Assembly: GCA_910587935.1 (NCBI GenBank)
Contig: CAJUNP010000001.1
Coordinates: forward strand, 310,347-346,809
DNA from: an uncultured Lachnospiraceae bacterium
GTDB taxonomy: Bacteria; Bacillota; Clostridia; Lachnospirales; Lachnospiraceae
Length of the DNA stretch: 36,463 nucleotides
Direction: 5' to 3'
Made by a program: the position numbers and the translations under genes. Position 1 is the first letter of the stretch, and each line of letters starts with the position of its first letter. Under the pieces are notes generated by a model. The model made no database searches. It was not told the DNA's origin and saw only the letters and a list, made by a program, of their open reading frames with translations. Positions 8,283-15,392 of the stretch are shown here, in pieces.

Positions 8283-8996
8283 ATGCAAATGTTATCGCTT
8301 GAAAATGAACTGAAGGAAAACGCTTATCCCGGAAGGGGAATTGTCATGGGAAGATCCCGGGACGGCAGACACGCGGTGGCAGCGTATTTTATCATGGGAA
8401 GAAGCAGTAACAGCCGGAACCGTGTTTTTGTGGAGGAGGGCGACGGAATCCGTACCCAGGCATTTGACCAGGCGAAACTGGAAGATCCCAGCCTTGTCAT
8501 TTACGCGCCGGTCCGCGTTCTCGGCAATAAAACCATAGTTACAAACGGAGATCAGACCGATACGATTTATGAAGGTCTGGATCATCAACTGACCTTTGAA
8601 CAGTCCCTTCTTGCCCGGGAATTTGAACCGGACGATCCTAATTATACGCCCCGGATATCGGGAATGATCCATCTGGAAAAAGGAAGTTTTCATTATGCCA
8701 TGTCCATATTAAAGAGCAATAACGGCAATCCGGCAGCCTGCAACCGCTATACCTATACGTATGAGAGCCCTGTTGCAGGAGAAGGCCGTTTTATCCATAC
8801 TTATATGCACGACGGCACGCCGCTGCCCAGTTTTGAGGGGGAACCGAAGCCGGTATGTATTCCTGACGATATGGATTCTTTTACGGACATGCTCTGGAGA
8901 AGCCTGAACGAAGATAATAAGGTTTCTTTGTTTGTAAGGTATATCGATCTTGCAACGGGCGGTTACAGAACCCGGATTGTAAATAAAAATCAATAA
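8283..8996 (+). CDS. purO: IMP cyclohydrolase, PurO-type
   Basis: 237 residues resembling the stand-alone IMP cyclohydrolase family first described in archaea (PurO, Pfam IMP_cyclohyd), which closes the ring of FAICAR to give IMP. Family-like features are the N-terminal YPGRGIVMGRS, the AYFIMGRSSNSRNRVF segment near residue 37-52, the central ARE-EPDDPNYTPRISG run and RYTYTYESP. It replaces the N-terminal domain of bifunctional PurH and is followed 21 nt later by the matching formyltransferase, which supports the call. GGAGG sits 7 nt before the ATG at 8283. Family identity is from memory of conserved segments, not a search. Confidence 0.88.
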   Translation: MQMLSLENELKENAYPGRGIVMGRSRDGRHAVAAYFIMGRSSNSRNRVFVEEGDGIRTQAFDQAKLEDPSLVIYAPVRVLGNKTIVTNGDQTDTIYEGLDHQLTFEQSLLAREFEPDDPNYTPRISGMIHLEKGSFHYAMSILKSNNGNPAACNRYTYTYESPVAGEGRFIHTYMHDGTPLPSFEGEPKPVCIPDDMDSFTDMLWRSLNEDNKVSLFVRYIDLATGGYRTRIVNKNQ

Positions 8997-9017
8997 AGGA
9001 CATAAACGGAGGAAACT

Positions 9018-10196
9018 ATGAACGAAATAGAATTAAAATATGGATGTAATCCCAATCAGAAACCTTCCAGAATTTTTATGGAAAACGGCGCCGATCTTCC
9101 TGTAACCGTATTAAACGGAAAACCGGGATATATTAATTTTCTGGATGCATTTAACGGCTGGCAGCTCGTAAAGGAATTAAAGGAAGCTACGGGACTTCCG
9201 GCTGCGGCTTCCTTTAAACATGTGTCGCCGGCAGGCGCGGCCGTAGGGCTTCCGCTGGATGAGACCCTTGCGAAAATTTACTGGGTGGACGATCTGGGAG
9301 AATTGTCTCCCCTGGCATGCGCTTACGCAAGAGCAAGAGGCGCCGACAGAATGTCGTCTTTTGGCGATTTTATCTCCTTGTCGGATATCTGTGACGCAGA
9401 TACCGCAAGACTGATTAAGAGAGAAGTGTCGGATGGTGTGATTGCCCCCGGCTATACGGAGGAAGCACTGGCAATTCTGAAGGCAAAAAAGAAAGGCGCT
9501 TATAATGTGATTTCCATAGATCCGGAATACGTGCCGGAAAGTATCGAGCAGAAAAAGGTATTTGGCGTAACCTTTGAGCAGGGGCGCAATGACCTGAACA
9601 TAGACGATGCGCTTCTTACAAACCGTGTTACGGATAATCAGGAGATTCCCCGGAGTGCGCTGACCGATTTGAAAATAGCGCTGATTACCCTGAAATACAC
9701 CCAGTCCAATTCCGTTTGTTACGCGTTCGGCGGTCAGGCGATCGGAATCGGCGCGGGACAGCAGTCCAGAATTCATTGCACCCGGCTGGCAGGAAATAAA
9801 GCGGACAATTGGTTTTTAAGACAGGCGCCGCAGGTTCTCGCTCTTCCCTTTAAAGATTCTCTGGGAAGAGCCGACAGAGACAACGCCATCGATCTTTACA
9901 TCGGTGATGAATATATGGACGTACTGGCGGATGGCGCATGGGAGAAGGTATTTACAAAGAAACCGCCTGTATTTACAAGAGAGGAAAAACGGGCGTGGCT
10001 TGACCGGATGCAGGATGTGGCTTTGGGATCGGACGCTTTCTTCCCATTTTCCGATAATATTGAAAGAGCAAAGAAAAGCGGTGTAAAATATATTGCACAG
10101 CCGGGAGGTTCCGTGCGGGATGACGCAGTCATTGAATGTTGTAATAAATACGGCATGGCTATGGCTTTTACCGGAATTCGTCTGTTTCATCATTAA
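9018..10196 (+). CDS. AICAR formyltransferase, single-domain PurH-like
   Basis: 392 residues matching only the C-terminal AICAR transformylase half of PurH: it transfers a formyl group from 10-formyl-tetrahydrofolate to AICAR, giving FAICAR. Visible motifs are KYGCNPNQKP at the N-terminus (RYGENPHQ in PurH), the catalytic Lys-His pair K67-H68 in FKHVSPAGAA (KHTNPCG in PurH), YTQSNSVCYA, the folate/nucleotide-side GAGQQSRIHCTRLA and a C-terminal AQPGGSVRDD. The MGS-like IMP cyclohydrolase domain of bifunctional PurH is absent, and that activity is supplied by the preceding gene. GGAGG lies close before the ATG. The DHH phosphoesterase gene starts 13 nt downstream. Confidence 0.93.
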   Translation: MNEIELKYGCNPNQKPSRIFMENGADLPVTVLNGKPGYINFLDAFNGWQLVKELKEATGLPAAASFKHVSPAGAAVGLPLDETLAKIYWVDDLGELSPLACAYARARGADRMSSFGDFISLSDICDADTARLIKREVSDGVIAPGYTEEALAILKAKKKGAYNVISIDPEYVPESIEQKKVFGVTFEQGRNDLNIDDALLTNRVTDNQEIPRSALTDLKIALITLKYTQSNSVCYAFGGQAIGIGAGQQSRIHCTRLAGNKADNWFLRQAPQVLALPFKDSLGRADRDNAIDLYIGDEYMDVLADGAWEKVFTKKPPVFTREEKRAWLDRMQDVALGSDAFFPFSDNIERAKKSGVKYIAQPGGSVRDDAVIECCNKYGMAMAFTGIRLFHH

Positions 10197-10209
10197 TTAG
10201 GAGATTATA

Positions 10210-11733
10210 ATGCGGCTTAGAGATTTGGAGCTTTTTGATCCGATTACAATTCAGTGTCACGACAATCCGGACGCGGATTCTTTAGGGGCGGGATATGCGC
10301 TGTATTATTATTTTAAGCAAAAAGGTAAAAAAGTCCGGCTGATTTACAGCGGCCGCAGCAGGATTCAAAAGACTAATCTGACGCTGATGGTAGAGAAGCT
10401 GGAAATTCCGGTAGAATTCGTGGATGCCTCAAAAGCGGAAATGGCGGACGGACTTTTGATTACCGTTGACTGTCAGTATGGCGCCGGAAACGTAACCAGG
10501 ATTCCGGCGGAGCACGTGGCGATTATCGACCATCATAAGGAAGAGATAAAAGACGTAGAGCTGACCAGAATCCAGTCTACGCTGGGCAGCTGTTCCACAC
10601 TGGTATGGAAAATGCTGACGGAAGAGCGGTTTGTGCTGGAAGATGTAAAAGTGGGAACTGCGCTTTATTATGGATTATATACGGACACCAATCAATTTTC
10701 CGAGCTTTATAATCCTTTGGACATGGATATGCGGGAGGGCGTTCCTTTTAACAAAAGCCTGATTACCATATTCCGTAATTCCAATCTCTCCTTAAAGGAA
10801 CTGGAGGTTGCGGGGATTGCCATGCTGCGTTATATATACAATGACGACCATCAGTTTGTTGTGATCAAGTCGCAGCCCTGTGATCCGAACATTTTGGGGC
10901 TGATCAGTGATTTCCTGCTCCAGGTGGATGAGGTAAAGACCTGTCTGGTTTACAACCAGTTAAAAGACGGTTATAAACTGTCGGTCAGAAGCTGCATCAA
11001 AGAAGTAAGCGCTAACGAGCTGGCGGCTTTTCTGACGGAGGGGATCGGTTCCGGGGGCGGACATGCCGAGAAAGCCGGCGGCTTTATCAGTATGAAACGG
11101 TATGAGGAAAAATATCCGACGCTTCACTCGGAAGCGTATTTCGGCAACCGTATGACGGAGTATTTTAATTCCACGGAAATTATATATGCGAAAGAATACC
11201 GGGCGGATCTTTCGAGCATGATGCCGTACCGGAAGAAAAAGAATCCCGTCGGCTTTGTAAAGACGGACGAGCTGCTTCCTGCGGGAACCCCCATTACGAT
11301 CCGTACTCTGGAGGGGGACGTGGATCTTGTTGTCGCTCCGGATTTATATGTCATTATCGGGATAAAGGGAGAAGTCTATCCGAATTCACGGGAAAAATTT
11401 GAGAAATCCTACCGGGTACTGCCGGAAAAGTATTCCATAGAGGAATGCACCATAGGGGTCGAGTATGTGCCTGCCATTAAAAACCGGCTTACCGATTCCA
11501 CGATGACGATTCTGGATTATGCGGGAAAATGCGTTCCCACGGGAGACACATTTATTTATGCCAGACCGTTGGAAAAGAGAACCAAGGTTTTTACCGCATG
11601 GGACGATGAAAAATATATGCTTGGCGAGCCGGGGGATTACCTGGCGATCCGTTGCGATGATCTGCAGGATGTATATGTAGTAGAAAAAACCGTTTTTCAT
11701 AAGAGTTATGAATTAAGAGAGGAACAGGAGTGA
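10210..11733 (+). CDS. DHH/DHHA1 phosphoesterase with C-terminal extension
   Basis: 507 residues. The first 330 or so form a DHH-DHHA1 phosphoesterase like NrnA or the GdpP catalytic half: motif DNPDADSLG (18-26) with two metal-binding aspartates, VDCQ near 86-89, DHHK at 107-110, YTDTNQFSE near 158, and the DHHA1 loop GSGGGHAEKAGG with H285. Such enzymes cleave short RNAs, pGpG/pApA or 3'-phosphoadenosine phosphates with Mn2+. No membrane or sensor domain precedes it, so GdpP is unlikely. The remaining 175 residues are not part of standard NrnA and contain GEPGDYLAIR followed by DVYVVEKTVF, recalling the PGDYG family. Its place behind a GGDEF-EAL gene makes pGpG or nanoRNA turnover a fair guess, but the substrate is unproven. 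Confidence 0.88.
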   Translation: MRLRDLELFDPITIQCHDNPDADSLGAGYALYYYFKQKGKKVRLIYSGRSRIQKTNLTLMVEKLEIPVEFVDASKAEMADGLLITVDCQYGAGNVTRIPAEHVAIIDHHKEEIKDVELTRIQSTLGSCSTLVWKMLTEERFVLEDVKVGTALYYGLYTDTNQFSELYNPLDMDMREGVPFNKSLITIFRNSNLSLKELEVAGIAMLRYIYNDDHQFVVIKSQPCDPNILGLISDFLLQVDEVKTCLVYNQLKDGYKLSVRSCIKEVSANELAAFLTEGIGSGGGHAEKAGGFISMKRYEEKYPTLHSEAYFGNRMTEYFNSTEIIYAKEYRADLSSMMPYRKKKNPVGFVKTDELLPAGTPITIRTLEGDVDLVVAPDLYVIIGIKGEVYPNSREKFEKSYRVLPEKYSIEECTIGVEYVPAIKNRLTDSTMTILDYAGKCVPTGDTFIYARPLEKRTKVFTAWDDEKYMLGEPGDYLAIRCDDLQDVYVVEKTVFHKSYELREEQE

Positions 11734-11734
11734 A

Positions 11735-11803
11735 ATGTACGATGCGTTTATCAGCTATTTCATACAATATCCGACGCCGGAATTCTCAACATCTGTGCGC
11801 TGA
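11735..11803 (+). CDS. possible 22-codon ORF with TIR-like N-terminus
   Basis: An ATG one nt after the DHH gene stop opens a 22-codon frame, led by CAGGAG at 6 nt. Its first residues MYDAFISYF recall the opening strand of TIR domains (YDAFISY), but the frame stops at once and nothing TIR-like follows in any frame. Its stop codon lies in the right arm of the hairpin at 11775-11814. It may be a gene remnant, a coupled leaderlet or chance. Confidence 0.25.
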   Translation: MYDAFISYFIQYPTPEFSTSVR

Positions 11804-11814
11804 AAATTCCGGCG
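11775..11814 (+). terminator. hairpin at the end of the DHH operon
   Basis: CGCCGGAATT (11775-11784) plus TCA (11786-11788) pairs with TGA (11801-11803) plus AATTCCGGCG (11805-11814): a 13-bp stem with one mismatch and a 12-nt loop. There is no T run on either side. It lies between the DHH gene and the convergent cupin gene and may block read-through or protect the mRNA 3' end. Calling it a terminator is tentative. Confidence 0.45.
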
Positions 11815-11833
11815 GGAATCACGTATCAGGTAA

Positions 11834-12229
11834 TTACAACAGTTTTAATTTCTGTTCTGCCGTTAAGGGAAGAACAGGCGAATTATCGTCGCACGTATTT
11901 TGATTTTCGACGATCAGAACTGTCGTATTTTTTTCAAGGGTGTGCGTGTGCCAGGTTCCTTTTTTTACATTGTACATTTTCAATGGGGTAAGAGGAACGG
12001 CTTCGATTTCATCGATCCGGTTTCCCTGCCCGCCGATAAACAACGTACAGCTTCCGGTAAGAAGAACAAAAACCTCGTCGCTTTCCATATGCTTTTGCAT
12101 GGAAATAATATTGGGGCGTTCCAGCTCCTCGCAGTAGCGCAGGATGGCGACGCGCCAAGTCTCATAATCGATGATGGGTTTATAGCCGTCGCCTGTGTAT
12201 TCTTTGATTTCCAAAAATTCAGGTTTCAT
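11834..12229 (-). CDS. small cupin-domain protein
   Basis: 131 residues with the two conserved cupin stretches: a first motif around HMESDEVFVLLTG (histidine and glutamate metal ligands, then the turn glycine) and a second around KKGTWHTHTL with paired histidines. The length and single-domain form fit a small cytoplasmic cupin, possibly a sugar-binding or isomerase-like one; nothing in the sequence fixes the substrate. AGGAGG precedes the ATG by 6 nt. It starts 13 nt after the methyltransferase gene on the same strand, so the two are probably co-transcribed. The stop lies 20 nt from the hairpin that also ends the DHH operon. Confidence 0.82.
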   Translation of the reverse strand: MKPEFLEIKEYTGDGYKPIIDYETWRVAILRYCEELERPNIISMQKHMESDEVFVLLTGSCTLFIGGQGNRIDEIEAVPLTPLKMYNVKKGTWHTHTLEKNTTVLIVENQNTCDDNSPVLPLTAEQKLKLL

Positions 12230-12242
12230 GGGATACCTCCTA

Positions 12243-13109
12243 TTAGATTGTTTTGGTCCAGCGCCCGGAAGCGCCGCAGGGCAGGATAAGCCCGCTTTGG
12301 GTTACGGGGAGTCCGATTTCATCGGCCGCTACATGTCCGCCATAAGTTTTTGCGACAGTTTCATGTATTAAATAAGTAAGAACAGCAGGCTGGAGTCCGG
12401 TGGTGTAGGAATTCAACAATAAAAACAGGGAATCCGGATGAAGTAGCTTTACAAGCAGATTCAGAAAAGAATAAATGTTGTCTTCCATTTTCCAGATTTC
12501 TCCCTTGGGTCCTCTTCCATAAGATGGAGGATCGAGAATAATGCCGTCGTAATGGCAGCCACGGCGTATTTCCCTTTCCACAAATTTAATACAGTCGTCC
12601 ACCAGCCATCGTATGGGGGCGTCCCCAAGCCCGCTGGACGCGGCGTTCTCTTTTGCCCAGGCGACCATTCCTTTTGACGCGTCTACATGCGTTACATGGG
12701 CGCCGGATTTTGCGGCGGCGAGGGTGGCTCCTCCCGTGTAGGCAAATAAGTTGAGAATTTTAACCGGGCGGGCGGCCTTGCGGATTATTTCGGAAAACCA
12801 GTCCCAGTTTACCGCCTGTTCGGGAAAAAGGCCGGTGTGTTTAAAACTAAAAGGCTTTAAATGGAAGGTAAGCCCGCGGTAAGAAATCCGCCATTCGTCC
12901 GGAAGATCAAAAAATTCCCATTCGCCGCCGCCTTTCGTACTTCGGTGGTAATGGCCGTTTATCTTTTTCCAGCCGGGATGCGTTTTTTTTGTGTTCCATA
13001 AGACCTGCGGATCGGGGCGGACTAAATAATAACGGCCCCAGCGTTCCAGTTTTTCACCTGAGCTTGTATCCAGTACTTCGTAATCTTTCCATCGATCGGC
13101 AACCCACAT
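12243..13109 (-). CDS. class I SAM-dependent methyltransferase, RlmI/RlmK-like
   Basis: 288 residues. The Rossmann core starts near residue 115 with ILNLFAYTGGATLAAA, the SAM-binding motif I in the form typical of the RlmI/RlmK/RlmO group (Pfam Methyltrans_SAM), followed by the acidic motif II VTHVDASKGMVAWAKEN and the catalytic motif IV ILDPPSYGRG near residue 197-206. The PUA RNA-binding domain found at the N-terminus of E. coli RlmI is absent; instead there are about 110 residues rich in Trp and Gly that may stand in for it. The likely substrate is 23S rRNA, by family analogy only. The start has a GAGGT ribosome-binding site; the cupin gene follows 13 nt later. Confidence 0.88.
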   Translation of the reverse strand: MWVADRWKDYEVLDTSSGEKLERWGRYYLVRPDPQVLWNTKKTHPGWKKINGHYHRSTKGGGEWEFFDLPDEWRISYRGLTFHLKPFSFKHTGLFPEQAVNWDWFSEIIRKAARPVKILNLFAYTGGATLAAAKSGAHVTHVDASKGMVAWAKENAASSGLGDAPIRWLVDDCIKFVEREIRRGCHYDGIILDPPSYGRGPKGEIWKMEDNIYSFLNLLVKLLHPDSLFLLLNSYTTGLQPAVLTYLIHETVAKTYGGHVAADEIGLPVTQSGLILPCGASGRWTKTI

Positions 13110-13147
13110 TTTTCGGACCTCATTTCTTTCTGTTTAGAACTAATATT

Positions 13148-13176
13148 ACTATACAACACAAAAATATATTTGAAAA
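13148..13176 (-). promoter_or_regulatory. possible promoter for methyltransferase-cupin pair
   Basis: On the minus strand, TTTTCA (13176-13171) and TATAGT (13153-13148) are 17 nt apart. The -35 matches only four of six bases, so the call rests mainly on the -10 and on its position 40 nt ahead of the ATG. Confidence 0.4.
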
Positions 13177-13239
13177 TTATGCAAAATGACGAAAAATGTA
13201 AGGTGAACAATAAAATGCAAAAAACAACAACATTAACAA

Positions 13240-13268
13240 TTGAAGAAAATAGTGTAATTTATTACAAT
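13240..13268 (+). promoter_or_regulatory. promoter for the sugar ABC transporter operon
   Basis: TTGAAG (13240-13245) and TACAAT (13263-13268), spacing 17 nt, in a very A/T-rich stretch. The leader to the first ATG at 13343 is about 70 nt. I do not see a clear palindromic operator. Confidence 0.6.
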
Positions 13269-13342
13269 TTATATAAAATACAACAAAAAAATGAAAGAAA
13301 TTTTGTTGCTATTGCTACTAAAAACAACGAGGAGGGAAGGTT

Positions 13343-14311
13343 ATGTCTAAAACAAATTCGGCGGTTAAGAAACCTTCTAAAATGAAGTCGGCAAGCAAAA
13401 AGAAGACTTTGATGCTTACGACCATGGTGCTTCCTGGTGCAATCTGGCTGCTTTTACTGCGCTATCTTCCGTTAGGCGGTATTATTATGGCATTCCAGGA
13501 TTATAAGATATACACCAAAGCGCCTTCTTTTATCAACAACCTGAAAAACAGTGCGTTTGTCGGGTTTAAGAATTTCAAGTTCCTGTTTGCTACCAGCGAT
13601 ACGTGGGTTATGGTGCGGAATACGCTGGGATATAATTTGGTGTTTATCGTGTTGGGACTTGTAATTTCAGTTGCGTTTGCGGTTATGCTGAATGAGGTTA
13701 CGCATAAATTTGCCGCAAAGACTTATCAGACATTAATGTTTTTTCCTTATTTCATGAGCTGGGTAGTAGCGAGTTACTTCCTGCAGGCGTTTTTGGATCC
13801 GACAAGAGGCTTGATCCCGCACATGCAGTCCAATATGGGGGTGACGGTGACAGACTTTTACAATAATACAAAGCCATGGCCGTTCCTTTTGGTGTTATGT
13901 AATGTCTGGAAGAATACGGGGTATTCGGTAGTGCTTTATCTTTCGGCGATTACCGGTATTGATGCGTCCCAGTATGAAGCGGCCAGCATTGACGGGGCCA
14001 GCAAGTGGCAGCAGGTTCTTTACGTCACACTGCCTCATTTAAAAACAATGATTATTATTCTTTTCATTATGAACGTAGGAAAGATTTTTAATGCGGACTT
14101 CGGTTTGTTCTGGAATGTTCCGTTACAGTCGGGACCGTTGTATCCGGTTACACAGGTTATTGATACATATGTATATCGAGCCATGACGACCACGCAGAAT
14201 TATGGTATGTCAACAGCGGCAGGTTTAGTGCAGAATATAGTAGGGTTTGTGTGTATTATGACTGCTAATACGATTGTGCGTAAGGTTGATCCGGACAGCA
14301 GTTTGTTCTAA
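13343..14311 (+). CDS. sugar ABC transporter permease, LplB family
   Basis: 322 residues with a Lys-rich cytoplasmic N-terminus and about six membrane helices. The ATPase-contact EAA loop is visible near residue 212 as YEAASIDGASKWQQVLYVTLPHL. Conserved family segments include LRYLPLGGIIMAFQDYK near the first helix and a C-terminal ending KVDPDSSLF. Proteins of this type (MalF-like, DUF4435-free LplB/YteP group) pair with an LplC-type permease and import oligosaccharides, often from pectin or other plant polysaccharides. AGGAGG is 7 nt before the ATG. The second permease gene starts 76 nt downstream. The substrate is not evident. Confidence 0.94.
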   Translation: MSKTNSAVKKPSKMKSASKKKTLMLTTMVLPGAIWLLLLRYLPLGGIIMAFQDYKIYTKAPSFINNLKNSAFVGFKNFKFLFATSDTWVMVRNTLGYNLVFIVLGLVISVAFAVMLNEVTHKFAAKTYQTLMFFPYFMSWVVASYFLQAFLDPTRGLIPHMQSNMGVTVTDFYNNTKPWPFLLVLCNVWKNTGYSVVLYLSAITGIDASQYEAASIDGASKWQQVLYVTLPHLKTMIIILFIMNVGKIFNADFGLFWNVPLQSGPLYPVTQVIDTYVYRAMTTTQNYGMSTAAGLVQNIVGFVCIMTANTIVRKVDPDSSLF

Positions 14312-14387
14312 CCTGCATGGCGGACACCGGAATTGGTCCGGGTTCATCCGGCAGATGAATATCATAATTCGAAAGGAGTAAGTTAAA

Positions 14388-15320
14388 ATGGCAAAGTCTC
14401 AAGCTATGGGCGGACGTAAGCGCAGGATTAATGCGGTCAGTGTTCCTACAGAGATTATCATACATATTGTAATGATTCTGTTTTGTCTGCTTTGTATTGT
14501 ACCTTTTATATTTGTTATAATTATTTCGTTTACATCAGAGGAAAGTATCCGGGCACTGGGATATTCCTTTGTACCGCAAAGCCTTTCGACGGCCGCTTAT
14601 AAGGTTGTGTTTGATTTAGGCGAGATGTTGTACAGAGCGTATTTTAACAGTTTTTATATCACGATTCTCGGAACCGTATTAAGCGTGTTGGTTTGTGTAT
14701 TATATTCATACGCATTGTTCCGCCGGGATTATAAGTACCGTACATTTTTTACTTTCTTCAGTTTCTTTACCATGTTATTCGGCGGCGGTCTGGTGCCTAC
14801 GTATATAGTATGTAAACAGCTGCTGGGACTGAGTGATAATTACGCGGCTTTGATTGTTCCGCTTTTGGTGAATCCGTTTAACTTTATCATTATGAGAACT
14901 TTCTTTGCAAGCTCGGTGCCGGAAGAACTGATTGAGGCGGCTTCAATCGACGGAAGCGGCGAGTACAATACACTGTTCAGGATTATCGTTCCGATTTCAA
15001 AGCCCGGTATTGCAACAATCGCGTTGCTGAATGCACTGGCATATTGGAATGAATGGTATACGGCGATGTTGTATGTTCCGAATGATAATAAGCATATTCC
15101 ACTGCAGTATTTGCTCATGCGTCTGCAGCGGAATGTGGATAATTTGAAAAAGATGGCTGCGCAGATGGGCGCTGAGGCGTCAAAGATGATGAAAGATATG
15201 CCCAGCCAGAGTATGCGAATGGCGCTGGTCGTAATGGTTGTTATACCGATTGCTTTTGCGTATCCTTTCTTCCAGCGTTATATCATAGCCGGTTTGACGG
15301 TCGGTTCCGTAAAAGGGTAA
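14388..15320 (+). CDS. sugar ABC transporter permease, LplC/YtcP family
   Basis: 310 residues, MalG-type partner of the preceding permease. About six membrane helices are visible, starting with IIIHIVMILFCLLCIVPFIF. The EAA loop near residue 183 reads EAASIDGSGEYNTLFRIIVP, and the C-terminus ends in QRYIIAGLTVGSVKG, the usual close of this family. Together the two permeases should form the translocation pore for the lipoprotein encoded next. GGAG lies 10 nt before the ATG. No ATPase gene is present in the operon, so a shared MsmX/MsmK-type ATPase encoded elsewhere is expected. Confidence 0.94.
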   Translation: MAKSQAMGGRKRRINAVSVPTEIIIHIVMILFCLLCIVPFIFVIIISFTSEESIRALGYSFVPQSLSTAAYKVVFDLGEMLYRAYFNSFYITILGTVLSVLVCVLYSYALFRRDYKYRTFFTFFSFFTMLFGGGLVPTYIVCKQLLGLSDNYAALIVPLLVNPFNFIIMRTFFASSVPEELIEAASIDGSGEYNTLFRIIVPISKPGIATIALLNALAYWNEWYTAMLYVPNDNKHIPLQYLLMRLQRNVDNLKKMAAQMGAEASKMMKDMPSQSMRMALVVMVVIPIAFAYPFFQRYIIAGLTVGSVKG

Positions 15321-15324
15321 TGAT

Positions 15325-15343
15325 ATCTGGCTATTTGCCGGAT
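15325..15343 (+). other. small hairpin between permease and binding-protein genes
   Basis: ATCTGGC (15325-15331) pairs with GCCGGAT (15337-15343) around a 5-nt loop, including one G-U pair, just after the permease stop and about 50 nt ahead of the lipoprotein gene. Such junction hairpins often stabilise or process the downstream mRNA; that role is inference. Confidence 0.4.
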
Positions 15344-15392
15344 ACTTACATAAACTATTTAATTTTTTTAAATTTTTAAGGAGGATTTATTC

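Noticed and set aside
13170..13385. 71-codon frame spanning the sugar transporter promoter region
   Set aside because: It overlaps the promoter, ribosome-binding site and first codons of the permease gene and has low-complexity composition.
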